A stretch of DNA of 64,000 nt from Gammaproteobacteria bacterium (GCA_021647705.1 JAKIUF010000022.1:1-64000); one strand, 5' to 3'. Numbered from the stretch's first letter, positions 25,037-33,213 are shown. Notes: generated by a model not told the origin, from the letters alone. Numbers and translations: made by a program.

Positions 25037-25459
25037 ATGGCACACAAATCTACACCTGATTCCAAAGCCAATGGCGGAAAAAAAATTCGCATCGACAAGT
25101 GGTTATGGGCCGCACGTTTTTACAAAACCCGATCACTTGCCAGTGAAGCAATTAAAGGTGGCAAGGTGAGTGTTAACAGTCATCGAGCCAAACCCAGTCG
25201 AGAAGTGGAACTGGGAGACACACTCGTTCTTCGGCAAGGTTTTGATGAAAAGACCGTCATCGTGCAAGCACTGTCTGACAAACGTGGTCCAGCGACTGTA
25301 GCGCAACAGCTTTATCAGGAGACGGCCGACAGTATTCAAAAACGTGAAAAAGAAAAAGAACTGCGTAAACTCGCTGCGGTGCAGCGGCCACATGGAGAAG
25401 GGCGGCCGACCAAACGTTCGCGACGACAGATACATCGGTTTACACGTTCGGAATCATGA
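25037..25459 (+). CDS. hslR: S4-domain RNA-binding heat-shock protein Hsp15
   Basis: A 140-residue protein with an N-terminal S4 RNA-binding domain (RIDKWLWAARFYKTRSLASE, then GKVSVNSHRAKPSREVELGD) and a basic C-terminal helix ending KRSRRQIHRF. It matches Hsp15, which binds stalled 50S subunits carrying nascent peptide and helps recycle them. It lies 11 bases after the GGDEF stop on the same strand. Its stop overlaps the ATG of a broken frame at 25456. Confidence 0.9.
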   Translation: MAHKSTPDSKANGGKKIRIDKWLWAARFYKTRSLASEAIKGGKVSVNSHRAKPSREVELGDTLVLRQGFDEKTVIVQALSDKRGPATVAQQLYQETADSIQKREKEKELRKLAAVQRPHGEGRPTKRSRRQIHRFTRSES

Positions 25460-25728
25460 CAGGGAGCAGGGTTGGTGATTTTTCGGATAAGGGAAAAAAC
25501 ACATCCACCCTTGCATGAAAGGCACTGGGTGCAGAGTTTGGCCGTGAGATTGGTAAGCAGTTATATGACCAAATTTCAGCTTATGAAGTGACGAATGGTT
25601 ATGATTTCCGAGAGAATGCCTCACGGCTGGACATTTTTTTGAGTTATTTATATATGTTCTTTACCATTTTGTTTTTGGGGAGTTTCGGGTATATACCCGT
25701 TATCCCTGTACGGAATGATGTGGATTAA
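25456..25728 (+). pseudogene. Possible degenerate gene remnant overlapping hslR and dsrP ends
   Basis: From the ATG at 25456, which overlaps the hslR stop as ATGA, a frame runs 20 codons to a TGA at 25516 and then stays open for 69 codons to TAA at 25726. The second part reads ALGAEFGREIGKQLYDQISA and later LSYLYMFFTILFLGSFGYIP, which looks coding-like with a hydrophobic segment. I do not recognise a family. The last 29 bases run antisense into the end of dsrP. It may be a decayed gene or chance; no selenocysteine machinery or hairpin supports read-through. Confidence 0.3.
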
Positions 25729-26914
25729 TCTTGGCATCGGCCAAACTCAAGGGCAGAAAGCGCAGGATTTTGACCGCAAACAGGGTGGCGGCGAAGGCGA
25801 GTGCTACACCACCCAAACCGAGCATGACCTCCGGTGCGGTGGGTGAATACGTCACGATCACACCATCATAAAAACTGCTGCTGACTTCTTTGCCGGGAAA
25901 CAGGTCCATGGGAAAGGCCTGGCCACCGATGATAATGATGTACATCTGCGATAGTCCGCCAGCGATGACGAGAATGGCGGCAGCGGTTGTCCAACCCATG
26001 GAGGCACGGAAGGCAGGGGCGTAGCAAATGATCAACGGGAAAATGGTGCCCAGCAGTATGTAACCCACCCAGAACAAGCCGCTGTAAATATTGTCGCCTG
26101 AGAGAATGAAGTCTTCCACGCCATGGTGCTGGGTGGCGTACAGATTGGTGAGATGGAAGGTCACCACAAAGAGTAATACAGCGGCCACAAACAGCCCCAG
26201 CAGTTTTTGCAGGCGGTTGATCAGGTAGCAGCCGATTTCGCGACCAGTCCATTGGTAGGTTGCCAGCAGGAAAATCAGGAAAAAGGCCAGTCCGAAGGCA
26301 AAGGACATGACGATGAACATGGGAGCCATGATGGCGGCATCGTAAAACTGGCGGGCGACGATGAAACCAAAAATGGAACCGGTACCGGTGGTCAGTGCCA
26401 GTCGCCATAAAAAGGCGAAAAAGCCTGCGGTTTTTGAGTATTTGTTCAGGTTGCGCTGCATCATGGTCCACAGGTAGACGCCGACGATGAGAAAAAAGCC
26501 GTTATACAAAATCATGTTCCAGGCAAAGATGGATTTGAAGTTGTAAGTGGTCATGGCCACGATGAGGCGGTCCGGTCGGCCCAGGTCCAGCACCAGTACC
26601 ATGAGTCCGCCCGTCAGTAGGGTGATGGCCATAAGGCCAGAAAGCGGGGCCAGTGGTTTGTATGAAGTTTTACCGAAGACTGATGACATGGAGGCGACGT
26701 TGAGCGCGCCGGAGGCGGCGACAATCAGAAATACTGCAAACACATGTGGCATGCCCCAGATAATCTGGTTGTTCATGCCGGTTACCCAGTGGCCGTTGTG
26801 TTCCATGTACCAGGCAGAGCCCAGTCCGGCGGCAATCGTTAGTCCGAGCAGGGCTAACAGTATATAGTAACCTTTACTGTTGCCGGTGATTTCGCGGAAG
26901 GTGGTGGGTTTCAT
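25700..26914 (-). CDS. dsrP: DsrP, NrfD-like membrane subunit of the DsrMKJOP complex
   Basis: A 404-residue integral inner-membrane protein of the NrfD/PsrC family with about 9-10 predicted helices. It is thought to exchange electrons between the quinone pool and the periplasmic ferredoxin DsrO. Recognisable segments are WYMEHNGHWVTGMNNQIIWG, the VLDLGRPDRLIVA loop, and AFGLAFFLIFLLATYQW. It is the last dsr gene in this locus; no dsrN, dsrR or dsrS follows. A 169-base palindromic element lies between it and dsrO. Past the stop is a 14-base perfect palindrome (25686-25699) but no T run, so a terminator is not evident. Confidence 0.94.
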   Translation of the reverse strand: MKPTTFREITGNSKGYYILLALLGLTIAAGLGSAWYMEHNGHWVTGMNNQIIWGMPHVFAVFLIVAASGALNVASMSSVFGKTSYKPLAPLSGLMAITLLTGGLMVLVLDLGRPDRLIVAMTTYNFKSIFAWNMILYNGFFLIVGVYLWTMMQRNLNKYSKTAGFFAFLWRLALTTGTGSIFGFIVARQFYDAAIMAPMFIVMSFAFGLAFFLIFLLATYQWTGREIGCYLINRLQKLLGLFVAAVLLFVVTFHLTNLYATQHHGVEDFILSGDNIYSGLFWVGYILLGTIFPLIICYAPAFRASMGWTTAAAILVIAGGLSQMYIIIIGGQAFPMDLFPGKEVSSSFYDGVIVTYSPTAPEVMLGLGGVALAFAATLFAVKILRFLPLSLADAKINPHHSVQG

Positions 26915-26940
26915 TGTTTATCGCTCATTCATCAATTTTG

Positions 26941-26961
26941 GGTGGGCGGTGCCCACCCTAC
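26941..26961. repeat. Short family C-like palindrome in the dsrO-dsrP gap
   Basis: GGTGGGCGGTGCCCACCCTAC is a compact palindrome that appears to be a collapsed version of the family C ends (GTAGGGTGGGC / GCCCACCCTAC). It lies just upstream of dsrP and next to a larger element at 26984-27152. Confidence 0.55.
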
Positions 26962-26983
26962 ATTTTCGTTGTCTGTCCGTTTC

Positions 26984-27152
26984 GTAGGTTGGGGTGAATG
27001 TTTTTTATGAACCCCAACGCGCCAGAACAACAAGCCGCCTCTAAAGTCATGTTCAAGCCACCACAAACACATTCATTTCAATTTTCAACGCCAAAAAATA
27101 TTTCTGTTCCGTGTTATGAACCTGTTGGGGTTCGTACCTCACCCCAACCTAC
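26984..27152. repeat. 169-bp inverted-repeat element between dsrO and dsrP
   Basis: GTAGGTTGGGGTGA (26984-26997) and TCACCCCAACCTAC (27139-27152) are perfect 14-bp inverted ends. Just inside, GAACCCCAAC near 27009 and GTTGGGGTTC near 27124 form a second pair. About 110 bases of non-coding AT-rich sequence lie between. It is analogous in plan to family C but with different ends. It begins 13 bases past the dsrO stop, so it is transcribed if dsrO and dsrP share a message. Confidence 0.75.
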
Positions 27153-27164
27153 CCGGAATCCAGG

Positions 27165-27950
27165 TTAAATACCTTGATAACGCACCCCCAGGTCTAGGCG
27201 CAGGTCACCCCGGATTTCGGTGGAGGCCGTGCTGGCCATACGCCGGGCAATGTCACTATTAGCATCATTCATATTGCCAAACAAAATCGCTTTTTCCGGA
27301 CAGGCTTCGGCACAGGCAGGAATTTCACCCTTGTCTACACGATGCACACACAGGGTACAGCTTTCCACTGTGCCTTTGCCGCGTGGTCCGTATTCCTTCT
27401 GGTTTTCGATAGTTTCATGCACAAAAGAACGCGCTTTGTAAGGGCAGGCGATCATGCAATAACGACAGCCGATGCAGGTATGTTTGTCTACCAGCACGAT
27501 GCCATCAGGGCGTTTGAAAGAGGCACCGGTAGGGCATACGTCTACACAGGGAGGATGTGCGCAGTGCTGGCACATCAACGGCAGTTTGGTGGTGTGCCCG
27601 GTTTTTTTGTCGCGTAAGGTTACTGTGCGAATCCATTGGGCATCGGTTTCGGGACGACCAAAACCGGTAAGATTAAATTCGTCATTACAAGCTGTTACGC
27701 ATTTGTCGCAGTTGTCTACACATTTGTTGGTATCGATAAGAAATCCCCAGCGTACTTCACTGCTGGCGGGTTCAGCATCCGGTTTGGCACGGGCGATGCT
27801 GGTAAAAAATACGCCGGGGCCAAGGGCGGCTGCACCGGCAAGTGCGGCACTGCCTCCTAACAGCTTGCGGCGATAATTGTCGATTTTGTTGTTGTCTTGA
27901 GTGTTGTCTTGAGTCTTATTTTTACTGTGAGTCTGCTGTTCATTGCTCAT
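27165..27950 (-). CDS. dsrO: DsrO, periplasmic iron-sulfur subunit of DsrMKJOP
   Basis: A 261-residue ferredoxin-like protein with a twin-arginine signal (YRRKLLGGSAALAGAAALG) for folded export. Four cysteine clusters are visible: CVDNCDKCVTACN, CQHCAHPPCVDVCP, CIGCRYCMIACP, and CTLC with a later CAEACP. These are enough for up to four [4Fe-4S] clusters, as in the PsrB/NrfC/HybA family. It would shuttle electrons between haem protein DsrJ and membrane DsrP. The start overlaps the dsrJ stop by 4 bases (ATGA), indicating coupling. Confidence 0.94.
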   Translation of the reverse strand: MSNEQQTHSKNKTQDNTQDNNKIDNYRRKLLGGSAALAGAAALGPGVFFTSIARAKPDAEPASSEVRWGFLIDTNKCVDNCDKCVTACNDEFNLTGFGRPETDAQWIRTVTLRDKKTGHTTKLPLMCQHCAHPPCVDVCPTGASFKRPDGIVLVDKHTCIGCRYCMIACPYKARSFVHETIENQKEYGPRGKGTVESCTLCVHRVDKGEIPACAEACPEKAILFGNMNDANSDIARRMASTASTEIRGDLRLDLGVRYQGI

Positions 27951-28348
27951 GGTCTTGTCCCCGTTGTTTTAGCACCGCCGGGTACGGATGTGTGACATTG
28001 AAAACAATCAACTTGCACGGCTGCGTAGTCATGGCATTCGCGACAAAAATGGCGTGGGTCTTTTACGGTGACCGGCTGATTGTCCGTACCTTTGACTACA
28101 TGACAAGTAAAGCAGTTTTTCAGGCTGTGTTTTTGAGTGCGAATGCCTTTGCGCAGAGTGTCATCACGCTGGTGCGACAGCAACTCCATATGATTTCTGC
28201 GCATGAAACCGATTTCTTCCACACATTGCTCACCTTTAATGGCTTCGGGTATATCCGGCACGGGCACATCAGCCACAGCCTCAAAAGAAAAAAGCGTAAA
28301 GACCAGAGCGACAAGCCCGAATCTTTGTATATTTCTTTTCGCTTTCAT
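27947..28348 (-). CDS. dsrJ: DsrJ, triheme c-type cytochrome of DsrMKJOP
   Basis: A 133-residue periplasmic cytochrome with a signal or anchor helix (FGLVALVFTLFSFEAVA) and three CxxCH sites: CFTCH, CRECH and CFQCH. One DsrJ haem in Allochromatium has an unusual His/Cys ligation; the extra cysteine here is probably the one in GEQCVEEIGFMRRNHMELL, the conserved segment ahead of the haems. It works with DsrO in the periplasmic module of the transmembrane complex. It lies 20 bases after dsrL and overlaps dsrO. Confidence 0.93.
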   Translation of the reverse strand: MKAKRNIQRFGLVALVFTLFSFEAVADVPVPDIPEAIKGEQCVEEIGFMRRNHMELLSHQRDDTLRKGIRTQKHSLKNCFTCHVVKGTDNQPVTVKDPRHFCRECHDYAAVQVDCFQCHTSVPGGAKTTGTRP

Positions 28349-28368
28349 CTTTTTTCTTGCTCCTACTT

Positions 28369-30342
28369 TTATTCACCGAGACCCATCTGGATATAACCCG
28401 TGGGACAGACATCGGCACAGATGTGACAACCGATACATTTGGAATAATCAGTAGCCACGTAACGTCCCATCGTAGATTCCTCTTTTTTCACTTTGAACAC
28501 GGCATCCTGCGGGCAATAAATAATGCAGTTGTCACATTCAAAGCACATACCGCAACTCATGCAGCGTTTGGCTTCGGCGACGGTGTCCTCTTCGGACAAT
28601 GCATTCATGCGTTCTTCAAAGTGGCCCAGCACTTCGTCAGAGGCGGGTACGTCTTCGGTGCGAACGTGACGCGCTTCGTGGGCAAAATGCCCGAGGAACA
28701 GTTTATCTGCAGGAATAATCTGATGTGCAGAACGATCTTCGTAGTTATGAATGGCAAAATCAGCGTCAGCGGTGCCATGCTGGCCTCGGTCAATGCCGCG
28801 TACCTTTGCGTCACCTTCGGGGGCAAAGTGCGCAGGTTCATGATGGGTTTCACGCAGCTTGTTCAGCAGGTTGAAATGATGCACGTCCACTTTCGGACGT
28901 TTGCCCGTTTCTTCATTTTTCAGGTAGTGGTCGATGCTTTCTACGGCCACCGATGCCTGACCGATAACTGTGGTTAACAGATGGGGTTGCACGATGTCGC
29001 CCGCAACAAAGAAGCCGGGTTTATTGGGCACTTGAAAGTTTTTGTCAGCGTCGATCAGGCCACGGTCATTACCAAATTCTTCCATACCTTTCAGGTTGCC
29101 GGTTTGACCGATAGCGGAGACGATGAGATCGGCGGCGATGTCGTATTCAGAATCGTCGATGGGCGTCATGTTCTTGCCTTCCCATTTCAGTTTGCGTACG
29201 CGCAGGGCTTTGGCACGACCGTTATCTCCCATAACCACGGCAATCGGATCAATGGAATCGATGATCTCCACACCTTCGCGGGTGGCGTCATCTATTTCAT
29301 GTTGGGCGGCGGCCATACTGGAGACGGGATGGCGTGACAGCAGGGCGACTTCAGCGCCCTCACGGTTGGCAACACCGGCTACATCATGTGCCGTCTGGCC
29401 GAGGATGATGTGTTCCGGCCGGTCATTTTCGTGGACATCGGTAATCTTGCCGATACGACGGGCCACAGAGGCCACGTCGATGGAGGTATCACCACCGCCA
29501 ATCACTACCACCTTGCCGGTGACACCTTTCAGACGGCCTTCATTAAAAGCGGCGAGGAAGGCAACGCCAGAGAGACAATTGCTGGCTTCAGTGAAATTGT
29601 CCACCGGCAGATCCCGACCGGATTGTGCGCCGATGGCAAACAGTACCGCGTCAAAATCTTTTTCCAGTTGTTTCAGGGTAATGTCTTCGCCCACACGGGT
29701 TTGTGATTTTGTTTCCACGCCCATATTGATGATGCGGTTCATTTCGCCATGCAGCACATCACGCGGGGTGCGATAGCCGGGAATACCGTACATCATCATG
29801 CCGCCCAGATCTTCGTGATCATCAAAAATCGTGCAAGCATGGCCTTTCAGGCGTAATTGATATGCAGCAGACAGCCCGCAGGGGCCACCACCGATGATGG
29901 CGACTTTTTTGCCGGTGTCAGCACCGGGGGTAAATTCAAGACCGGCATCCAGTGCGCTGTCGCCGATGAATTGTTCTACGGCATTAATGCCCACAAAGTC
30001 TTCCACTTGATTACGGTTGCAACCATCCTGACAAGGTGCAGGGCAGACACGGCCCATGACCGAAGGAAAGGGATTGGCTTGGGTGGAACGACGAAAAGCA
30101 TATTCCTGCCAGTCCATACCGTCGGCCGGTTTTTCGATACCACGTACGATGTTCAGCCAGCCGCGAATGTCTTCGCCGGAAGGGCAGCTGCCCTGGCATG
30201 GTGGTGTTTGATGCACATAAGTGGGGCATTTGTGGGTGCGGTCGCCATCAAAAATCTGTTCGCTCCAACGGGTGACTTCGTGGTCACCATCTTTGTATTT
30301 GCGAAACGTGTGTGCCTTTACTTCATCTGCTGGTGTCGCCAT
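28369..30342 (-). CDS. dsrL: DsrL, NAD(P)H:acceptor oxidoreductase of the sulfur-oxidation pathway
   Basis: A 657-residue cytoplasmic iron-sulfur flavoprotein related to the small subunit of glutamate synthase. The N-terminal cysteine region has CPTYVHQTPPCQGSCPSGED, the FAD-binding Rossmann motif is VAIIGGGPCGLSAAYQL, and the NAD(P)H-binding motif is VVVIGGGDTSIDVASVA. The C-terminal ferredoxin domain has CMSCGMCFECDNC and CIGCHICADVCP. In sulfur oxidisers it is proposed to take electrons from DsrAB and reduce NAD(P)+; it is a marker of the oxidative pathway. The ATG at 30342 with AGGAGA 8 bases upstream is preferred over an ATG seven codons earlier. Confidence 0.95.
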   Translation of the reverse strand: MATPADEVKAHTFRKYKDGDHEVTRWSEQIFDGDRTHKCPTYVHQTPPCQGSCPSGEDIRGWLNIVRGIEKPADGMDWQEYAFRRSTQANPFPSVMGRVCPAPCQDGCNRNQVEDFVGINAVEQFIGDSALDAGLEFTPGADTGKKVAIIGGGPCGLSAAYQLRLKGHACTIFDDHEDLGGMMMYGIPGYRTPRDVLHGEMNRIINMGVETKSQTRVGEDITLKQLEKDFDAVLFAIGAQSGRDLPVDNFTEASNCLSGVAFLAAFNEGRLKGVTGKVVVIGGGDTSIDVASVARRIGKITDVHENDRPEHIILGQTAHDVAGVANREGAEVALLSRHPVSSMAAAQHEIDDATREGVEIIDSIDPIAVVMGDNGRAKALRVRKLKWEGKNMTPIDDSEYDIAADLIVSAIGQTGNLKGMEEFGNDRGLIDADKNFQVPNKPGFFVAGDIVQPHLLTTVIGQASVAVESIDHYLKNEETGKRPKVDVHHFNLLNKLRETHHEPAHFAPEGDAKVRGIDRGQHGTADADFAIHNYEDRSAHQIIPADKLFLGHFAHEARHVRTEDVPASDEVLGHFEERMNALSEEDTVAEAKRCMSCGMCFECDNCIIYCPQDAVFKVKKEESTMGRYVATDYSKCIGCHICADVCPTGYIQMGLGE

Positions 30343-30456
30343 AGCGTCAGTCTCCTGATCCACTGGTGTGTCGGGTGTGTTTTACGCACCATTAACGGTG
30401 ATTCAACAATCAACGTTAAAATGGTGCATAAAATTCATCCTGCCTATTTGTCTTAT

Positions 30457-30559
30457 GTAGGGTGGGCACGTTTTTTATGCCCACGCGTGTCTTGTTTTTT
30501 AATTCAGTTGTAGCGTTAATTTAATATCCGCGTGGGCACAAAAAACGTGCCCACCCTAC
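30457..30559. repeat. Family C palindromic repeat between dsrL and dsrK
   Basis: GTAGGGTGGGCACG (30457-30470) and CGTGCCCACCCTAC (30546-30559) are perfect inverted ends. GCCCACGCG and CGCGTGGGC form an inner pair, so nearly the whole 103 bases can fold into a long hairpin. The right end overlaps the dsrK stop codon at 30556-30558: the CTA of CCCACCCTAC is the TAG that ends DsrK. The rest of the dsrK-dsrL gap (30364-30456) shows only AT-rich leader sequence. Confidence 0.85.
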
Positions 30560-32058
30560 GTTTTAGTTCCCAGCTGGATGGCATCGCCAACCACCTGGTG
30601 CAAGCTGGTAATCATGTCCATGGGAAATTGATACGCGGGCAAGGCCTTGCTGAACTGGGCTTTGCAAATAGCACAAATGGCCACCATGGAGTTGACGCCG
30701 TGTTCATCCACCACCTGCTTCAATGCCTGCATGCGTGGCATGGCACCTTTGATGCGAATTTCCATCAGGTCATCGGTCAGCAAGCCGCCACCACCGCCAC
30801 AACAAAATGTATTTTCATGAATAGTTTCGGGGGACATGTCAAAAAAGTGATTGGCCGAGGCGGTGATTAATGCACGGGGTAAAATAAACTGTCCGCCGGG
30901 TATGTTGCCCATGCGCGAGGCGCGTGCCACATTGCAGGAGTCATGAAAGGTGATGCGCCGGTGATCGTTGGCTTCTTTATCAAGGTTTAAGGCACCGCGC
31001 TGAATTAAATCGTAAGTGAATTCGACTATGTGCTGCGGTGCGGGATAGTTGGGATCAAGAAAATCAAACGGGCCCACCAGCGTGTTCCAGAAGCTGTAGG
31101 CCACACGCCAGGCATGACCGCATTCGCCGACGATAATACGTTTAACGCCCAGTTCTTCGGCAGCATCCCGAATGCGCTGAGCCACTTTTTTCAGGTTATC
31201 ACCACTGCCGATGAACATGGAAAAATTAGCAGCCTCGGAGGCATACGAGGACAACGTCCAGCTGATACCGGCCTGATGGAAGACCTTGCCGTAACCAATC
31301 AATCCGTCAATATGCGGTTCGGCAAAAAAATCAGCAGAGGGTACAATGAGCAATACATCAGCACCTTTCACATCCACCGGATATTTCACCGCAACACCGG
31401 TGTCTTCTTCTACTTCTTCTTCCAGGTTTTCCAGTGTGTTGATCAGGGCTTTTTCAGGCAGACCCAGATTGTTACCGACAGTCTGTAATTTGCCCAGAAT
31501 TTCGTTACAGTATTTCTGACCGTGACCCACGGTATCCATGATGTCGCGCGCAGCCATGGAAATTTCGGCGGTGTCGATGCCGTAAGGGCAAAACACGGAA
31601 CAGCGACGACATTGCGAACATTGATGGAAGTAGCTGTACCATTCATCCAGTACACTCTTATCCATGTCGCGGGCACCGACAAGTTTGGGAAAATGCTTGC
31701 CCGCAAAGGTGTAATAACGGCGGTAGATACTGCGCAATAAATCCTGACGCGCCACCGGCATGTTTTTGGGATCTTTGGTGCCGAGGTAATAATGGCACTT
31801 GTCGGCGCAGGCTCCGCATTTTACGCAACTGTCGAGGAAGGTGCGCAAGGCACGGGAGCCGTCCACCAGTTCACCCAGACGGGTAACGGCTTTTTCTTCC
31901 CAGTTGTCCACCAGCTTGCCGGGGAATCCGAGTTTTTCATTGTGTTGAGCTTTGGCCGGATACGGGCTGCTATGTACCATCGAATTCACCTCATACTTCG
32001 GTGTATCGATGATTTCGATATTTTTAAATAGCTCGGGTGTATCGAATTTAGCGGCCAC
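30556..32058 (-). CDS. dsrK: DsrK, HdrD-like iron-sulfur subunit of DsrMKJOP
   Basis: A 500-residue cytoplasm-facing protein related to heterodisulfide reductase subunit D. Two [4Fe-4S] motifs are CVKCGACADKC and CSQCRRCSVFCP. The CCG-type site that carries the special cluster is FHDSCNVARAS with FCCGGGGGLL. DsrK is believed to act on the DsrC cysteines (trisulfide or disulfide) and to exchange electrons with DsrM. The short C-terminal tail QLGTKT ends at a stop codon contributed by a palindromic repeat, so the last residues may differ from relatives. dsrM lies 46 bases upstream. Confidence 0.95.
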   Translation of the reverse strand: MAAKFDTPELFKNIEIIDTPKYEVNSMVHSSPYPAKAQHNEKLGFPGKLVDNWEEKAVTRLGELVDGSRALRTFLDSCVKCGACADKCHYYLGTKDPKNMPVARQDLLRSIYRRYYTFAGKHFPKLVGARDMDKSVLDEWYSYFHQCSQCRRCSVFCPYGIDTAEISMAARDIMDTVGHGQKYCNEILGKLQTVGNNLGLPEKALINTLENLEEEVEEDTGVAVKYPVDVKGADVLLIVPSADFFAEPHIDGLIGYGKVFHQAGISWTLSSYASEAANFSMFIGSGDNLKKVAQRIRDAAEELGVKRIIVGECGHAWRVAYSFWNTLVGPFDFLDPNYPAPQHIVEFTYDLIQRGALNLDKEANDHRRITFHDSCNVARASRMGNIPGGQFILPRALITASANHFFDMSPETIHENTFCCGGGGGLLTDDLMEIRIKGAMPRMQALKQVVDEHGVNSMVAICAICKAQFSKALPAYQFPMDMITSLHQVVGDAIQLGTKT

Positions 32059-32104
32059 GTATCAAGTCTCTTTCGTAGAAATAAATAGCTAAAAAATAAA
32101 AAAG

Positions 32105-32821
32105 CTATTTTGCCGTCCAGCCCGCCGTGTGACGAACCTCGCGAGGATTATCAACCTGGTTGCGTGTGGGCATAAAAAACAGGCCTGGCACATGCAATAG
32201 TTTGCTGATGGGGAAAATCACCATCAACACAATCACCAGTCCCAGGTGCAACAGCACAAAAATATCCGAGGGTAACGGTTGCAGATCAAAATACATCAGA
32301 CCCAGCATCCAGGTTTTAAGCGCCACGATATCGGTATGCGCCAGATATTTAATCGCCAGTCCACTAAGACCAATGGCCACCAGCAGGGCTAACATCAAGT
32401 GGTCAGACAGGCTGCTGATGTAACGTACACGATCCACCAGAAAACGTCGTGCCCACAAACCGAGCAGGCCGGCCAACATGGCAAAACCGGCGTACTGTCC
32501 GAAGGGTTGCATCAAGGCAACCACCGCCCACACCGGTTCCTGGAAATAACGCAAATGGCGAAAAAGGACAAGCGCCAGTGCGACATGGAACATCCAGCCA
32601 AATAACCAGGTCCATTTACAGGCTTTAAACAGGCTTTGAAAAACAGTGACTTCTTTGGTCATGCGCCAGACAACACCGGCTTTGGTGGTGGGGGCCGGTG
32701 TGACAGGTATTTTTAATGGTGCGGGTGTGCGTGCATAAATGATAACTTTACGCGCTACGCCCACGACGAGCAGCAGCGTTGCCGCGTAAAAAAGGATGGC
32801 GTAAACCACTGAAAGTGTCAT
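32105..32821 (-). CDS. dsrM: DsrM, NarI-like b-type cytochrome subunit of DsrMKJOP
   Basis: A 238-residue inner-membrane protein with about five or six helices, in the nitrate-reductase gamma/NarI-like family. Histidines placed in helices (LFGWMFHVALALVLFRHLRY and LSDHLMLALLVAIGLSGL) are candidates for ligating two b haems. It exchanges electrons between menaquinone or ubiquinone and DsrK. Upstream the operon is interrupted: an inverted repeat and an unrelated AT-rich gene separate it from dsrC, where a direct neighbour is normal. Whether dsrM is transcribed from the dsrA promoter or a local one is unclear. Confidence 0.94.
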   Translation of the reverse strand: MTLSVVYAILFYAATLLLVVGVARKVIIYARTPAPLKIPVTPAPTTKAGVVWRMTKEVTVFQSLFKACKWTWLFGWMFHVALALVLFRHLRYFQEPVWAVVALMQPFGQYAGFAMLAGLLGLWARRFLVDRVRYISSLSDHLMLALLVAIGLSGLAIKYLAHTDIVALKTWMLGLMYFDLQPLPSDIFVLLHLGLVIVLMVIFPISKLLHVPGLFFMPTRNQVDNPREVRHTAGWTAK

Positions 32822-32863
32822 TTATCAACCTGATCGTAGGATAAAAAATTTATAGATTCTAAT

Positions 32864-32893
32864 ATAACAATTTGTTTTTTGGTTAAATGTTAT
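32864..32893. repeat. Inverted repeat between dsrM and the inserted gene
   Basis: ATAACAATTT (32864-32873) and AAATGTTAT (32885-32893) are inverted repeats with one unpaired base and an 11-base T-rich spacer, lying just past the stop of the inserted gene. It could be a weak terminator or a recombination remnant. The ends faintly recall integron attC cores (TAAC...GTTA), but the element is far shorter than a normal attC. Confidence 0.4.
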
Positions 32894-32895
32894 GT

Positions 32896-33213
32896 TTATA
32901 CTTTCGTAGGCTCTAACTTGATATTTACACCCTCTATTATTAACGTAACATGTAGTTTTAAAATACCATATTTAAGTCCATCATATGGTCGCTGCGGATC
33001 AGATATAAAAGAATATATATGATCTTTTCCTAAAGTCACAGCATATCCATATGTTAGGGTGCGCAATCCAATTTGTTTTTTTTGCTCATCAATATACTCA
33101 ATTATCCAGTCAATATCTTTCCAGTTTTTAGATGATTTATTGGTACACATTTTTGGTAAAGGACGCAGGCGTATCCTCATGCCAACGTTTTCTTTAAATT
33201 TACGCCAATTCAT
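32896..33213 (-). CDS. Hypothetical cassette-like protein inserted in the dsr operon
   Basis: A 105-residue, lysine- and isoleucine-rich protein encoded by DNA much richer in A+T than the flanking dsr genes. It begins MNWRKFKENVGMRIRLRPLP and contains DIDWIIEYIDE, TLGKDHIYSFISDPQR and GLKYGILKLHVTLIIEG. This pattern resembles a family of hypothetical proteins (NVGMRVRLRP ... TTLGKDHIHHFTSDP ... GLKYG.L.L) that I recall from genomic islands and integron-type cassettes; that recollection should be tested. It has no signal peptide or membrane helix. No known sulfur role. It is oriented with the operon, so it would be co-transcribed. Confidence 0.65.
   Translation of the reverse strand: MNWRKFKENVGMRIRLRPLPKMCTNKSSKNWKDIDWIIEYIDEQKKQIGLRTLTYGYAVTLGKDHIYSFISDPQRPYDGLKYGILKLHVTLIIEGVNIKLEPTKV

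Noticed and set aside
25516-25518. Selenocysteine or read-through at the internal TGA of the 25456-25728 frame
   Set aside because: There is no SECIS-like hairpin directly after the TGA and no selenoprotein family match; decay is the simpler explanation.
28357-28977. 206-codon plus-strand frame opposite dsrL (and similar frames at 29123-29776 and 29857-30513)
   Set aside because: These are antisense shadows of dsrL, whose flavin and iron-sulfur motifs are unambiguous.
32864-32893. Integron attC site beside the inserted gene
   Set aside because: The core-like ends (TAAC / GTTA) are present, but the element is only 30 bases with a T-rich spacer and no R'/L' bulged structure; attC sites are about 57 bases or longer. 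No second site flanks the gene.
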